DNA from: Nyssa sinensis
Lineage: Eukaryota > Streptophyta > Magnoliopsida > Cornales > Nyssaceae
Direction of reading: 5' to 3'
Assembly (NCBI GenBank): GCA_008638375.1
Contig: CM018036.1
Span: forward strand, 15,022,651-15,086,650
DNA length: 64,000 nt
Shown: in pieces, positions 30,311 to 42,458 of the stretch
How the letters are laid out: each line of letters starts with the position of its first letter
Numbering within the stretch: the first letter of the stretch is position 1
Notes under the pieces: generated by a model
What the model was told of the DNA's origin: nothing
Database searches by the model: none
Seen by the model: only the letters and a program-made list of their open reading frames with translations
Position numbers and translations under genes: made by a program

Positions 30311-32245
30311 TACAATACATATGAAAATAAGAGGATTCAAACTTACATTTATATAAGAAATGGAGCTGAGATAAATTAAAATAGAATAATAATTCTAAAT
30401 AAGATTATTATTTTTCTAAGACATTAAATTAGTCAAAAACAAGATTGTATAGTGATATATGAAACTTTTAATGTTAAAGTTGACATGCATGCGAATAATG
30501 ATACATTTTTTTATTTGTATTTATCTTTTCATTTGACTACGATTGAGAGTCAATAACTTGTTTGTTTTTACTTAAAAAATATTATAACTTTAAATAAGGT
30601 AGGCCCTTATATTGACATTTTTTTCGTCTTTCTCTCTGTGAGTATTGAAGTCTATGTCACCAAACTCTTTCACATGATAATCATTTAAGGACTGCCACAT
30701 GGAAATAGAACCTTTGGAATAACTGACTCCCTTAGGCACGAAGGTTTCAGTGACTCTACTCATTGTCAGCACAGTTTCAAAGAAAGTCATTAGTTCTATG
30801 TCTTATTCAAACTCGGGCGAAGGTCTCAGAGCTTAGCTGACCCATCCTACTTACATAAAATGACAACAATGGTTGAGTTACTCTTTAACTTCCACCTTAT
30901 TACATGTTCATAAGCAGGGAAAACCATATCAATGCCCCCCTCATGAATGGGGACAACTCGTGTAATTCCATGAACTCCCACGAAACTTATTCAGCTCATA
31001 TTTCCTAAACAAGTTGCTCAAATACTTAGGGATAAGTCTTGAGAGGCTCTTGAAACTTGGTACGTGAATATGGTGTAACTTTCACGTCATGCTTCCTCTT
31101 TGGGATACTCATGGTCTTGTGGCATGGTGGCTAAAGTAACGGACTTTCCAAATATTCTCGCACACCTTTTATGTAAAGCTTGTTTTCTGAGCTTTCTATA
31201 ACCAATAGATTCCCCCAACTAGCTCATATTTTGGACATTAATGGGATACATATCAAACCCAAGGCACTCATGTGGGGCCTTGGGATTGGCACGTGATTGA
31301 TAATTATAAATACCTCTCAACCACCATAATAAATAGGGCAATAATTTCACATCTACCACTTGAGAGAGTTGACCTTTGGGACCCCATTTCATACTCGTCC
31401 CCTACATTGGGAATCTCATGAAACACTTAAAGTCTCACCCTACTCTCTCGAGAATCTTTTGTGAAGGTTCTAGATGGCCTTACTTTCTCCTTACCACTTC
31501 ACCCAAAGGGACCATTTGGTATTTGACCCGCAAGTTGCATTCCCTCCTGCAACTCACATCTCTCATCCTACCTAACCTTCACAACATCCAAGTCGTCCAC
31601 ATTTTGGCTGACTTTGTTGGGGAGCGCACTTCATCGAAAATGCATGCAATTCTTAGAAATAGAATACAAAAAGAGGAACACTCTAAGAAAGGTGAGTGAG
31701 TCTTAGGCATCATACTTCCTCCTATCTTAGAGGAGCAAATCTCGCCAACTTTGGTTGGCAAATCTATTCCATTTAACTCAAAGATTCTCGCTTATCTTAA
31801 AACCATTTAGCAAACTCTCACCAAGTAGTGGTAGGGAACCAATACATGGGTCAACCATTCAAGTTGTCCCTTTGGCACTTTCCGCAACAATTGCTAACCC
31901 TTAGGGCCAAGTTCCTTCAACTACTTTATCATCTTCATCTCTATTGAATGAGGCAAGCCAAAATAAAAACATATCCAACTGTTGTGGACTTGGCCACACG
32001 TGTGAACCTACCCTTGTTCCAGAGACTTTGGGAGGTACTACTCCTACAAGGGTGGCTTCCAATGTCGCCTAAGTGGCCCATCTTCTACATGTCACATTTT
32101 TACTATCTCCTAGGGAGGCTCCATCCCCTACACTTGTCTGTCAACTCACCCTTCAAGATGTGCAAAACGAGGCTCGAACCTTATTATAATAAAAGTGATA
32201 GAAGCTCTTATTCGCTAAATTTGCTCCTTCATACCCTTAAGAGAT
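30311..32245. other. no gene recognised (probable retroelement debris)
   Basis: Short ORFs on both strands (for example 31,376-31,699 plus) match no family I recognise. The adjoining gag fragment suggests this is part of the same decayed element. Confidence 0.35.
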
Positions 32246-32780
32246 AACCTTACTTCCTTACCTCGAAGGTTACACTCCTCCCAAGTTCATTCGCTATAAC
32301 GGAAAGAATGGTAGTTCATATGAGCACGTTTATCACTTCGTGGAGAGTTTGAACCTTTACAAGAATTATCACAATTTGAGACCTAGGAAACTCTCTAACT
32401 CTTTAACAGATAGGCCTTATACTTGGTAACTAGGGCTTCCACAAAACTTTTTTCTGCCTTGGCAGATATGGTCCATAAGTTCCACGCTAAGTTCTTTCAC
32501 GTGGAAAACCAACTCATCAAGCTATCATGTTCTAAAGTAACCCAGTCTACTTTAGAAATCCTTTTAGACTATGTAAAGAGCTTTCGAGAAAAGGCCTTAG
32601 ACTATTATTAGTAAATGAGCGAAACTGAGCTTGTAAAAGAGTGTATTGAAGGTATGTTTGGGGAGTATAAGGTTCACTTAGTGAATATAGATATAGAGAC
32701 ATTCTAGGGGCTAACTAAATCAGTGCAACGTATCTTGAACGCCATCAGTAAATTAAAAAACATTTTTTAGATAACCCTCA
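32246..32780 (+). mobile_element. Ty3/Gypsy gag fragment
   Basis: Readable as PKFIRYNGKNGSSYEHVYHF, LNLYKNYHNLRPRKLSNSLT, DRPYTW then a stop, GLPQNFFSALADMVHKFHAK, VKSFREKALDYY with stops, and LVKECIEGMFGEYKVHL. The pattern 'PKF-x-YNGK-x-G...SLTDRPYTW...DMVHKFHAKFF...FREKALD' is that of a Gypsy retrotransposon gag core. At least four in-frame stops. It differs from the gag of elements A and B. Confidence 0.75.
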
Positions 32781-32889
32781 TGACCAGGGGATATCGAATG
32801 CGGCCTTTCAGCAATGGATGTGGATGAAGCCCTAGAAAGAAACAACAGTAAAAAGATGTGTGAAACTCCCCTGTCTAAGTTCCCTTGTG

Positions 32890-33660
32890 AGCTTAATGAA
32901 GTTTAAGCTTAAGGATAGACAATGTAGACCCTCCTCATTAACCCCTAACACATCATTTTCACAAACCGCTTTGAGCTCTTTAATTCTACTATCAAGTTGG
33001 ATAACCTTCTCTAAAAGCTTTTTATGCTAATTCAAATGCTGATGACACTTTACAATATGTGTAACATATCGAGGAACCACTACAAGATGCTCAAGATGGT
33101 GGTTTAACCACCGAGGTTCGAAACCATTACTCTCAAAGTCTTCAACATCTCCTAACAACCTAGACAAATGACTCACTGAAATCTCATTGACTTTGTGGGT
33201 CTCCAATGTCAATAATATGTCACCCAACATCTCAAAGCATGTCATTTTTAAACGGTTGGTATTCTTTTCAAAACATGTTGTTTTCATACAGTCAACATAC
33301 CTCCTTAAATGTGCAAAGGTTAAAGGATAACATTCAGATGCCTTGAAAAGTAAATCAATATACTTGGGAAGAATCGATACGTCATCCCACTCAATTGGCT
33401 GAAGCGAAGAAGCCTCATCTAGAACCATGCCTAGTTGATTACCTTCACGAGTCATAATTGACACCGTTGTGGGAATGTTGGAACTCTAAATAGGAATACT
33501 TTTAGCAACAAGCTCAACATCAAAATTTTCACGAGAGCGTGAGTCACCAACCTTAATAAGGGAATCTCAACATCTTTCATAGAAGGTGCGAAAGGGTCAC
33601 GATCAACCAGGGAATTCGGGCCATCGATGGCTATGATCAGTGGCACTAGAGAGTCTCTTC
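32890..33660 (-). pseudogene. unidentified helical ORF, decayed
   Basis: Longest open piece 33,464-33,027 (145 residues), with readable extensions on both sides in other frames (IDGPNSLVDRDPFAPSMKDV upstream, KLLEKVIQLDSRIKELKAV downstream). It is rich in predicted helix and ends in a short coiled coil. It weakly recalls the C-terminal regions of plant mobile-domain transposon proteins, but I cannot assign it. Frameshifts and stops suggest a pseudogene. Confidence 0.4.
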
Positions 33661-33840
33661 TTATGGGACTCTAAGCAGTCCTGAAGGTTTGGTATACCAG
33701 AATGCTTGGCTCATCCTCAACCAAGGAGATGGTCACAATTAGTGGTGTTAGAGAGTCTCTTCTTATAGGACTACAAACATGCCCGAAGGTTTAATATCTT
33801 AGGATGTTTGGTACATTCTTTCTTCCCATGTCATGATCAT
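33639..33840. repeat. diverged tandem duplication, about 102 bp
   Basis: AGTGG-x-x-x-TAGAGAGTCTC begins at 33,639 and again at 33,741; the two units share CTTCTTATRGGACT and CYGAAGGTTT but have diverged. Confidence 0.65.
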
Positions 33841-34065
33841 CACGAGGCTCCCCATGCCTAGGTTCACATGAAACAAAAAGCAAAACATAAGTCTTTGATA
33901 AAAAAAAAAAAAAAGATATTGGATAAAAAAAAGAGCAAAAGATAGTTATATGGCCAAGTGAAAGATCCTCATGAGATGGAATTTCATCCTCCAAAACTCC
34001 ATCAAAAACTTAATGATTAGATTGTGCTTGATCTACTTCCAACATGGCATTCAACTTTTAACAGT

Positions 34066-37000
34066 TGTCACATCCCAAACCCCACCCTCTGCGGCTTAGG
34101 GATGATGACCGGCCAGTTAGGTATTTCGCCAATACACTAACTATGTTTAGCATATTGATGATATGTCTAACTGAAGCCTCTTTACATATCCAAGTAAATT
34201 ACATTCAGTCATATAAAGTTATGCCTCGAAAATCTAAGTTTGTAAAAAATTTTGTTTGAATGCAGTCAAGCTTAGTAGAACATAGGTAACATAACATCAG
34301 AGTTACAATATTATGAGTCAATCATTATATAAGAGTATCTGAACTATTTCATCATTAGTGAACATCGTTCACGTTCTATTCTTACTTTAAGTTATCACAT
34401 CAATCTGTCATCTATTATTTCAGGTCGTTGTCTCCATACTTAGGATACTAATCATCTTCTGGCTAGAGTCTTTGTTCATTATAAACATCTGGATCTATAA
34501 TTTTTTAGTCATTCCTAAAAATATACAAGATGAAACCCTCTGAACTTAATGAAAAGTTCATGAGTAACATTAGTTCTATGTCATAGGTTTCTGAAAATCT
34601 CTTTCATAGATCTTTTCATAAACTTTCATAACTCTCATGGATAGCATTTAAAAAGAAGTTGTACTATAAGCTATTAGTATTCTTAAAACATAAATATATA
34701 ACTGAAAGTTGCAAGATATTTACTTGAAATCATCCAAGAGTTTTATGCCAGATAGTTTTAGAAGGTAAAACGTCACATTATAAAATCTGTAGATGAAAAA
34801 TGCTAATGATAAAGTAGTATATGTCAAAACATTTTGTAAATTGTCCCTTACGACCATGGGTTATCACAAGGCGACCATATTGTGATTAGATTTCATGACT
34901 TATATTGCCTATTATGAAGACTTATCTGAAATTCTACCGGCTTTTTACCCCCGATAAGGTTCACGTTGATTGGCTTTTTACCCCTAGTCGAGTTCAAGTT
35001 GATTGGCTCTTTACCCCTAGTGGGGTTTGTAAAAGTGACATGTAAAATGACATTTAAAACATACTTTCAAAACTTTCATTAAGTTATCCATGCTATAAAA
35101 CATTTAAAGAGATGTTACTTAAAAGCATGTAATTCAAACATTTATCTCAGTATTCTAAAAATAGTCATGCAGTTAAAACATCTAGCATAATAATCTAAAA
35201 TACGTTATAAAATTGAAAGAACTGCATGTAATGTTATAAAGATGTGAAAAATTACATCTCATAAAAAAGTTTCCATTTCAAGGTTTAAGGTTACTCACAT
35301 GTGGTTCAGAGTCCACAATCACTTGCTTACTTGACTTGCCTTGACATTCGTCTTATCTCTATTTCCCTACTTGTGATCCTAAATCATGGATCAGAATACA
35401 TTGATACTATATCAGTATATATATCTCATCTTAAATCTTTGTTTACTTAATGTTCTTAGTCTCTTATGGACTTAATTTTACTATTTAGGATTCTCTCACG
35501 GTCTTTAGTTAGGGTTCCTAACACTTCGTAGTTCTTTGGTGACTTATTGTAGCCTTTAGGAGCATTTTAGTCATTTTTATTTTACATGTCTTATACTGTT
35601 CGATATTTTATTTACCCCAACGAATTTCATTTTTTAGTCTATAGGCTCTTTTAATTGTAAGGTAATCCATTTTTTAGTTTTCAAGTTCATCTAATTGCTT
35701 AATTAAGCCTCAATATTAGTTAGTAATTTTACCATTCGTATCCCTTGTCTCAAGCACCTAATTATCTTAAACGGGGCTCATTTTTTAGACTTAAAGGCTA
35801 CTATATACGTTGGTATGGGTTTCTCTTTACTTACTGTACTTTTATGGTAGCATCATTAAGTATTAGAGACGTATCCATCATTTTTTAGTTTGTTTTAGTG
35901 TTTTATTTTTTTTTCCAAATGGACATCATCGTTGGGTCCGGAATGTCGAAATAATAAACATAGGCTTTTCAAATCTTAATTTGCCTATCTATGACTTATA
36001 TTAAGTCTACGAGTGTTTTCGTGATTTTACACGTTCATGTGGGATCATCTTCGGATACCCAGATGCTTAGTTTGACCTCATTATTAGGTTCAAAGAGTCC
36101 AAAAATGTTAAATATGCCCCTTTATATATTTTTTCAGCCTGTCTAGTAGCCCGTATAACCCTAAGGGCAGTTTGAAAATTTCATATTTTTAGGTATCTGT
36201 ATTTTTGGAACCTCGTTTGACAAAATGGATCCCACCGCTGAGGTTGGAACGTCAAAAAACATTAAAGTAGGTGTTTTCATAGTCAACAGTGTTCAATCGG
36301 TAGCTTAATTAACGCGTTAGGAAATAATTAAAATTATTCTAGTTTGTCCATTCATATATTTTGGGGTACAATTTCCTAAATCGGACTCCGTTATTAAGTT
36401 TATAATGTCTAAAAACATTGAGTTAGACTCTTCTTATATTTTAATTGGCATTTGTTTGTCCCATTTTTGGTTAAAGGATATTTTAGTAATTTTTCTTTAT
36501 TTTAAAAGGATTTAAAAATAAATTTTAATTATCTTCTGGATAACTCCATAATTCAAATAAATTTCTTGGGGTTAAAATATAATTTTAAGAAATATGAACT
36601 TAAATCATCTGGTCTGTTCACTTTCTCAGTGAACAGGACCAATTATGTTAGGAACCAATTGATTCATCCGGTTTAATGTGTCATCGTGACGTCATGCTGA
36701 TGTCTCCCCCCTCATTAAACAAAACGACACTGTTTAACTTACCTTTGGATCTGTTTTAACGTGGGTCAGCTTAAACCCGTTAACCAACCCGACTTGAGAC
36801 CCGACCACCACTGTTCAACATCTTCTCCCTAAGGTGATTATAGTAGCGCGAAAACCCTAACAATTTTAGTCACATTTTCATGTTTTTCATGCGTTTTCTC
36901 ACTCTGCTTTCCATTCTAAATAGTTTTTGGGTGGATTACCTTCGATTTAATATTAATTTCAAGGCTCGAATCAAACTCTAAGGTTCGATTGGACTCCATT

Positions 37001-37484
37001 ATCGTAAGGTTTGTAAGTTCACTGTACAACCTCGTTTTTCAACCTTTTGGTCATTTCTTCTTTATTTGGAATCCTTCTTCAACGGGTTTTCATCGCCCAT
37101 TCATGGGATCAAGCTTAGTGCTTGATTTATGCATTTTCAAATTTCGATCGGTTTCGGTTTCTAGTTGGTTCTAACTGGTCCTAGTGTTGTTTGTCCTATT
37201 TTTTCCATTTTTGTGAACCTCACAACATATAGATCATGTTCCAATCATCCAAGGTCAGCTTAATTCAAGTTGAATTCGACCCATTTCTAAAGCTTAACAA
37301 TGGCGGTTCTTCGGTTCTTAGAGTTTTGGAGCTTACTTCTCAGGTTGAACAATCCTATTATACTTTCAGAAACTTAAAAGAGTTAAAGAGGGGTTGTCAC
37401 TAACCTGTTTCAAGTCTTAATCCACGGCCTCCACACTTTCTCTCTTTGTTTAAGCATGGACTTTTTCTTTCCCCTCTGTAACTG

Positions 37485-37522
<38 letters not shown>

Positions 37523-37563
37523 GAACTGCTAGTAAGGTTTCTTTTGTATGTTTGTATATGTAT
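34066..37563 (-). repeat. LTR-like block in reverse orientation, interrupted at its right by element B
   Basis: The left edge TGTCACATCCCAAACCCC is the reverse complement of a common Gypsy LTR end (...GGGATGTGACA), comparable to the GGGGCGTGACA end of the solo LTR at 52,661-55,818. It contains a 33-bp unit repeated three times (34,939-35,036, GGCTTTTTACCCC) and a (TC)n tract at 37,488-37,520, in the same relative place as the (GA)n of the other LTR. The outer boundary and target duplication were not found; element B inserted at 37,564. No gene seen. Confidence 0.4.
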
Positions 37564-38154
37564 TGATACGCCAAAAATATCCCAACCAACCAGAACAGGA
37601 CACGTGTCTAAACTCATTCTATGAATTCGTAAGACGAATTAATCAGTCAAACTGACTTTGGTAAGAAGGGTCCATGAATCATGGTAACCTGGCGTACCGA
37701 TCTCATTCCCACCACCTCGGTCTACCGACTTCATGGTAATAAAACGGATACGGACAAGAAATAATATCACATGTAATTATAACAAAACTATCGCCTTCTG
37801 ACACACGGCACACTCTAGCCTGCAAAAGACAGAAAGGGTTTCTAGCCCTACATAATCAGCATGGCCGGTAGCAACCATGACGTGTGTAATCATGATGAAA
37901 TAGTTCCACCGCTTGACCTGGGATTTGATATTTCTTACAGTTTATAAATACAAAGGGAATGTACGTAAAAAGGGGAGGTTCTTTGAATTATCTAAATATT
38001 TATTATCTGAGAATATACACTTCTATCTTCTCTAACTTAACCATCGGAGTGGCTACCACCGGAGCCCTCCTCGGTGGCAATCTAACTCTTCTTGATTCAG
38101 GATATACAGCGAAGAAAGATTTAGGCTCTGACGAAGTCGAAAACTACAACATCA
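37564..38154 (+). repeat. 5' LTR of element B
   Basis: TGATACGCCAAAAATATCCC to CTACAACATCA. A TATAAATA box at 37,943-37,950 is the likely sense promoter. Confidence 0.95.
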
Positions 38155-38157
38155 GTT

Positions 38158-38175
38158 TGGCGCCGTCTGTGGGAA
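38158..38175 (+). other. primer-binding site of element B
   Basis: TGGCGCCGTCTGTGGGAA, three bases after the LTR, identical to that of element A. Confidence 0.8.
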
Positions 38176-38223
38176 AGAGATCATTCCTATTTGTTTCCTA
38201 ATTCTCAACTTTGATCCTTCGTC

Positions 38224-39887
38224 ATGGCCCCGAATCGCCGTTCAGACAAATGACTCAAAGCCAGCCATTAGCTGGTGACGAAGAAGGTGAAACTTCCGAT
38301 CCTGTACAACAACAACTTGACCAAATCAGGGAGCAGATGCGGAGACAATCTGATCAAATGCAAGGACAACTTTCGGCCATATCCCAGGTCCTGGTTTCTT
38401 TAACCCAGAACCTGCCGGATATCCCCGTAGCTCTTCCACCAGGTATTTCTACCGGAAGAAATCCAATTCCTTCCCTTACTGGCGCAAGACTTTATGAAGA
38501 TGGAGGTCCCAGTGCCCGTCCAATTGATCTCCAAGATGCAGTTCGAGCCGGAGATGAACCTCGCCAATCCCATGTTATGGGACAAGAAGCGCCAAATCTT
38601 CATCCGACTGTGCACCCTCATAGCACACATAGGGATTTGAGTCCTGTGAATTCAGGAGCCAATCCTGTACGATCAGGTTCCCGGCCTCGGCAAGCGTCAA
38701 TACCGCCCCAAAGATTCTCAGGACATGTTGCTCCTAGTCAGGAACATCCCTTACACACTGGACATGAGGCTGGCATGCCCGTACCACAGTACTCTGCCCC
38801 ATCCAGGGAATGACCAAGGATGGAAGAAGTGGCAGATTCTGTAGGACTGGCAGCTCATGCAAAAGAAGGAGACGCTCCCGCTAAATAAGATGAAATAGCA
38901 CGACTACTGGGTAGGTTTACCACTCCCTTCACAGCAGCCATCTTATCGGAGGAACGTCCCCGAAAATTTATTGTCCCAAAATTTACTCCATATGACGGGT
39001 CGGACGACCCTGGAGACCACATATCCAACTATCAACATACGATGGCCCTGCATGGAGCCACCGATGCTTTCCTGTGCTGCACGTTCGTCACAAGTCTTAA
39101 AGGCGCAGCCTTACGATGGTTCCATAACCTCCCCCAGGAGTCAGTCCCGAGCTTTTATGAGCTCAGCAGACGTTTCCTTGACTGATTTTTAACTAGCCGG
39201 AGGCTGAGAAAGGGACCAGAGTTTCTTCTGACAATTAAGCAACAAAAGGGGGAATCACTTCGAGACTACATCGCCCGGTTCAATTCTGAACTCACCGAAA
39301 TTACAGACTGCGGTCCGGGTTTTTTGGTGGCAGCACTTCATGCAGGATTATGGCCGGGACGGTTCCATGATTCCTTAACCAAGAATCCACCGACCGACAT
39401 GGCATCGCTAATAGAGCGAGCGAGAAAGCATATAAATTTGGAAGATACAAGGGCATCTCTTCGCAAAGCAAAGGAGCAGTCGCAACAGAACAATACAACT
39501 CAAAAGCAAAGCTCCGGAACTACAAACAAAAGGCAGCGGAGCCCAGATAAGAAAACAACCTCCCGAACTCAAAACCAGTCAGTGACCGGGAGGTTTCAGT
39601 CATATGCACCACTGAATACAACACTAACACCCTTAAATGCATCTCTCACGCAAGTCTATCATCAAGTACGGACACGCAAAAACCTGAAGGCTCCGGACCC
39701 TCTATACTGCCATCCAGACTCCCGAGATTGGAGCAAATACTGTGAGTTCTATAAAGATCACGGGCATACTACAGAGATGTGTAGAAATCTCCAACAGGAG
39801 ATTGAGCAATTAATCCGGAGAGGACGTCTGAAAGAATTTATTCAGCGTGAGGGAGGCTCAAATAACCAAAATCAAAGGCCCCAATAG
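38224..39887 (+). pseudogene. gag of element B (in-frame stops)
   Basis: ATG at 38,224 (MAPNRRS), after which one frameshift moves to the main frame. That frame runs to 39,887 with stops at about 38,811 (TGA), 38,885 (TAA) and 39,182 (TGA). Order: a Gln-rich helical N-terminus (QQQLDQIREQMRRQSDQMQ), a Pro-rich linker, the gag core (DPGDHISNYQHTMALHGATDAF, AALRWFHNLPQESV, RLRKGPEFLLTIKQQKGESL, IARFNSELTEITDC), a basic stretch, and a zinc-knuckle-like CEFYKDHGHTTEMC. In contrast to A, the first Cys is retained. Confidence 0.88.
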
Positions 39888-39964
39888 CCTAGGCAAGACC
39901 AACGGCCCCAACAGCAGCGACAGGGTCAAGGGCTTGGACCAATTGAACCTCAGACTAATCAACC

Positions 39965-40343
39965 TCGCTCGAATAATCAGGTTATCCTTGTCCTCCATGC
40001 TGATAACTCATTGATAGGTATGTCCAACTGGGCGAAGAAACGTTACGTTCGAGAAGCAAGGATGGAAACAGGCCCTCTTCTTGTCTCTACAATTGAGAAA
40101 AAGCTAAGGCCACTACCGCATATCCAGTTTTCAGAAATGGATTTGGTTGGTGTACACTGTCCTCACAGTGATGCACTCATCATCTCTGAACTGCCATGGC
40201 TACATCAAATGGGAACAATTACTTCCACTCTTCATCAATGCGTCAAATATGTGCATAACGATCACGTATGTACCATCAGAGGTTCCCAGCTAACATCTAG
40301 GGAGTGCCATGTTGTCATCTTGAAGGGAAAATGTCCCAAATAG
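39965..40343 (+). pseudogene. protease remnant of element B, active site deleted
   Basis: Reads VILVLHADNSLIGMSNWAKK, then GVHCPHSDALIIS joined directly to ELPWLHQMGTITSTLHQ. In element A the two halves are separated by roughly 260 bp that hold the catalytic VDTS segment, so an internal deletion removed the active site. Confidence 0.85.
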
Positions 40344-40415
40344 CAATTACAGATACCTCGGGAGCCCTTTAAGTCACAAGCAGGTACGGAGTCCCCTACC
40401 GAGCTCGATGAACCA

Positions 40416-41910
40416 TTGAGCCCTCGAGGAAGAGATAGTGTGGCAAAACCGATCCAAGAGCCCCTCAAAGTGCTGGTAAGTTCTGACGGTGAAGAACGCT
40501 ATTTACAGCTCGGTATGGATCTATCCAACTCTGAGCAAGAGGAAATGATTAAGTTCTTAAAAGACAATTTGTCCGTCTTCGCTTGGGAAACCAGAGACAA
40601 GGAAGGAATAGACCCCTCTATTGTTTGCCATAAGTTGATGACCGACCCATGTCATCTCCCGGTCTGACAAAAGCGGAGGACCTTTGGCCTAGAGAGACAT
40701 AAGATAATTAATGACGAAGTCCAACGACTGTTGGAGGCACAGATGATTAGAAAAGTGTTTTATCCAAATTGGCTCGCCAATACTATACTTCTGAAGAAAA
40801 AGAATGGTAAATGGCGCGTTTGCATCGATTATACCGATCTTAACAAAACGTGCCCTAAGGACAGCTTCCCTCTCCCAAGAATAGATCAGTTGGTTGACGC
40901 AACTGTCGGCCATGAATTGATGAGTTTCTTGGACGCATACTTAGGATACAATTAAATCCAAATGTACCCTTCAGATCAAGAAAATACATCCTTCATCTCA
41001 GAAAGAGGTTTGTATTGTTATAAGGTGATGCCATTTGGTTTGAAGAATGCTGGGGCAACCTACCAGCGACTAGTCAACAAAATGTTTGAACCTCTGACTG
41101 GCCATACCATGGAGGTTTATATCGATGATATGCTGGTCAAAAGTCGGCAAAAACATGACCACATCGATCATTTAAAGCAAACCTTCTAGATTTTGAAGCA
41201 GTACCGAATGAAGTTAAATCCTTCAAAATGTACTTTCGGTGTCAGCAAAGGTAAATTCCTCGGTTTCTTAGTCTCCCAAAGAGGAATAGAGGCAGATCCC
41301 TCGCAGATCAAAGCATTAATAGCGTTGGAACCTCCGAAGTCAAGGAAAGACATCCAAGCACTCAACGGTAAGATTACGGCTCTGAATAAATTCATCTCTA
41401 GATCCACCGACCGTTGCCTCCCCTTCTTCAAAGCCCTAAGGGGGAATAAGACCCTTGAATGGACCCCTGAATGCACCATAGCCTTCGAAGACTTAAAACA
41501 ATACATGGCATCCCCAGAACTTCTTTCCAAACCAATGAAAGGGGAGAAACTCTTCCTCTATCTCGCAGTATCCAGAAATGCAGTAAGTTCTGCACTCATT
41601 CGTGAAGAAAAAGGATGTTAGAAACCTGTCTTTTATATTAGCAAGGCACTCCTTGGTTCAGAAAAAAGATATCCCGAGGTAGAAAAATTGGCATTCGCTC
41701 TGATAATTTCAGCACGAAAACTTCGGCCTTACTTTCAAGCTCACTCGATTGTGATACCGACGTCTTACCCTTTAAAAGCAATTCTGCACAAACCAGACAC
41801 CTCGGGACACTTGATAAAATGGTCGGTAGAATTGGGCGAGTTTGATATAACTTATATCCCTCGAACTGCCATCAAAGCCCAGGCTTTGGCAGACTTTGTT
41901 GCAGAATTTA
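40416..41910 (+). pseudogene. reverse transcriptase and first RNase H of element B (stops)
   Basis: RT motifs: NTILLKKKNGKWRVCIDYTDLN, CPKDSFPLPRIDQLVD, FLDAYLGYN, stop, RGLYCYKVMPFGLKNAGATYQ, YIDDMLVKS near 41,120 and NPSKCTFGV. RNase H part: FFKALRGNKTLEWTPEC, LYLAVSRNAVSSALI, then past a TAG at 41,619 KRYPEVEKLAFALIISARKL and LIKWSVELGEFDITYI. Four stops (about 40,666, 40,953, 41,187 and 41,619) break the frame; there is no large deletion here. Confidence 0.9.
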
Positions 41911-41956
41911 CAACTGCCTCGGAAGGAAACCTCGTGGCAGACATGGGTATAGTAAC

Positions 41957-42287
41957 ATGGAAACTCCACGTCGATGGTTCTTCCACCGATAAGGGTTTTG
42001 GCGTTGGTATCGTACTCTATTCTCCAGACGAAATCAAAATAAAGAAAGCCGTTACCTTGGGTTTTAAATCTTCCAACAATGAAGCAGAGTATGAAGCATT
42101 AATTCTCGGTATGAGGCTAGCCATAGAATGTGAGATTTGTAAACTCGAAGCATTCTCGGACTCGCAGCTAGTGGTGGGTCAAGTCTCAGGAGAATTCATG
42201 GCCAAAGACGACCGAATGATCAAATATGTGGAAGTAGTGAATTCTCTGAAGAAGTCATTTGCTAAATTTAGCATTCAAAAAACTTAA
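41957..42287 (+). pseudogene. second (archaeal-type) RNase H of element B
   Basis: HVDGSSTDKGFGVGIVLYS, SSNNEAEYEALILGMRLAI and AFSDSQLVVGQVSG carry the acidic residues; open in this part, ending in a TAA at 42,285 that replaces what is probably a Gln codon. Confidence 0.88.
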
Positions 42288-42458
42288 AGGAATCAGAATG
42301 CACAAGCTAATGCCCTTGCAAATATGGCCTCTCACTTAGAGCTTACCAAAGATTCAGAAATTAGCATTTCTTGTCAAATGGAACCAAGCATCCAGGAGAG
42401 ACATTCTGTTTACACTACAGAATGACTTCAGGATTGGAGGACTCCTATCCTTCATTAC

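Noticed and set aside
34066..36285. LTR ending at 36,285 with ACAGT on both sides
   Set aside because: A five-base match in AT-rich DNA is likely by chance, and the proposed right end has no LTR-like terminus.
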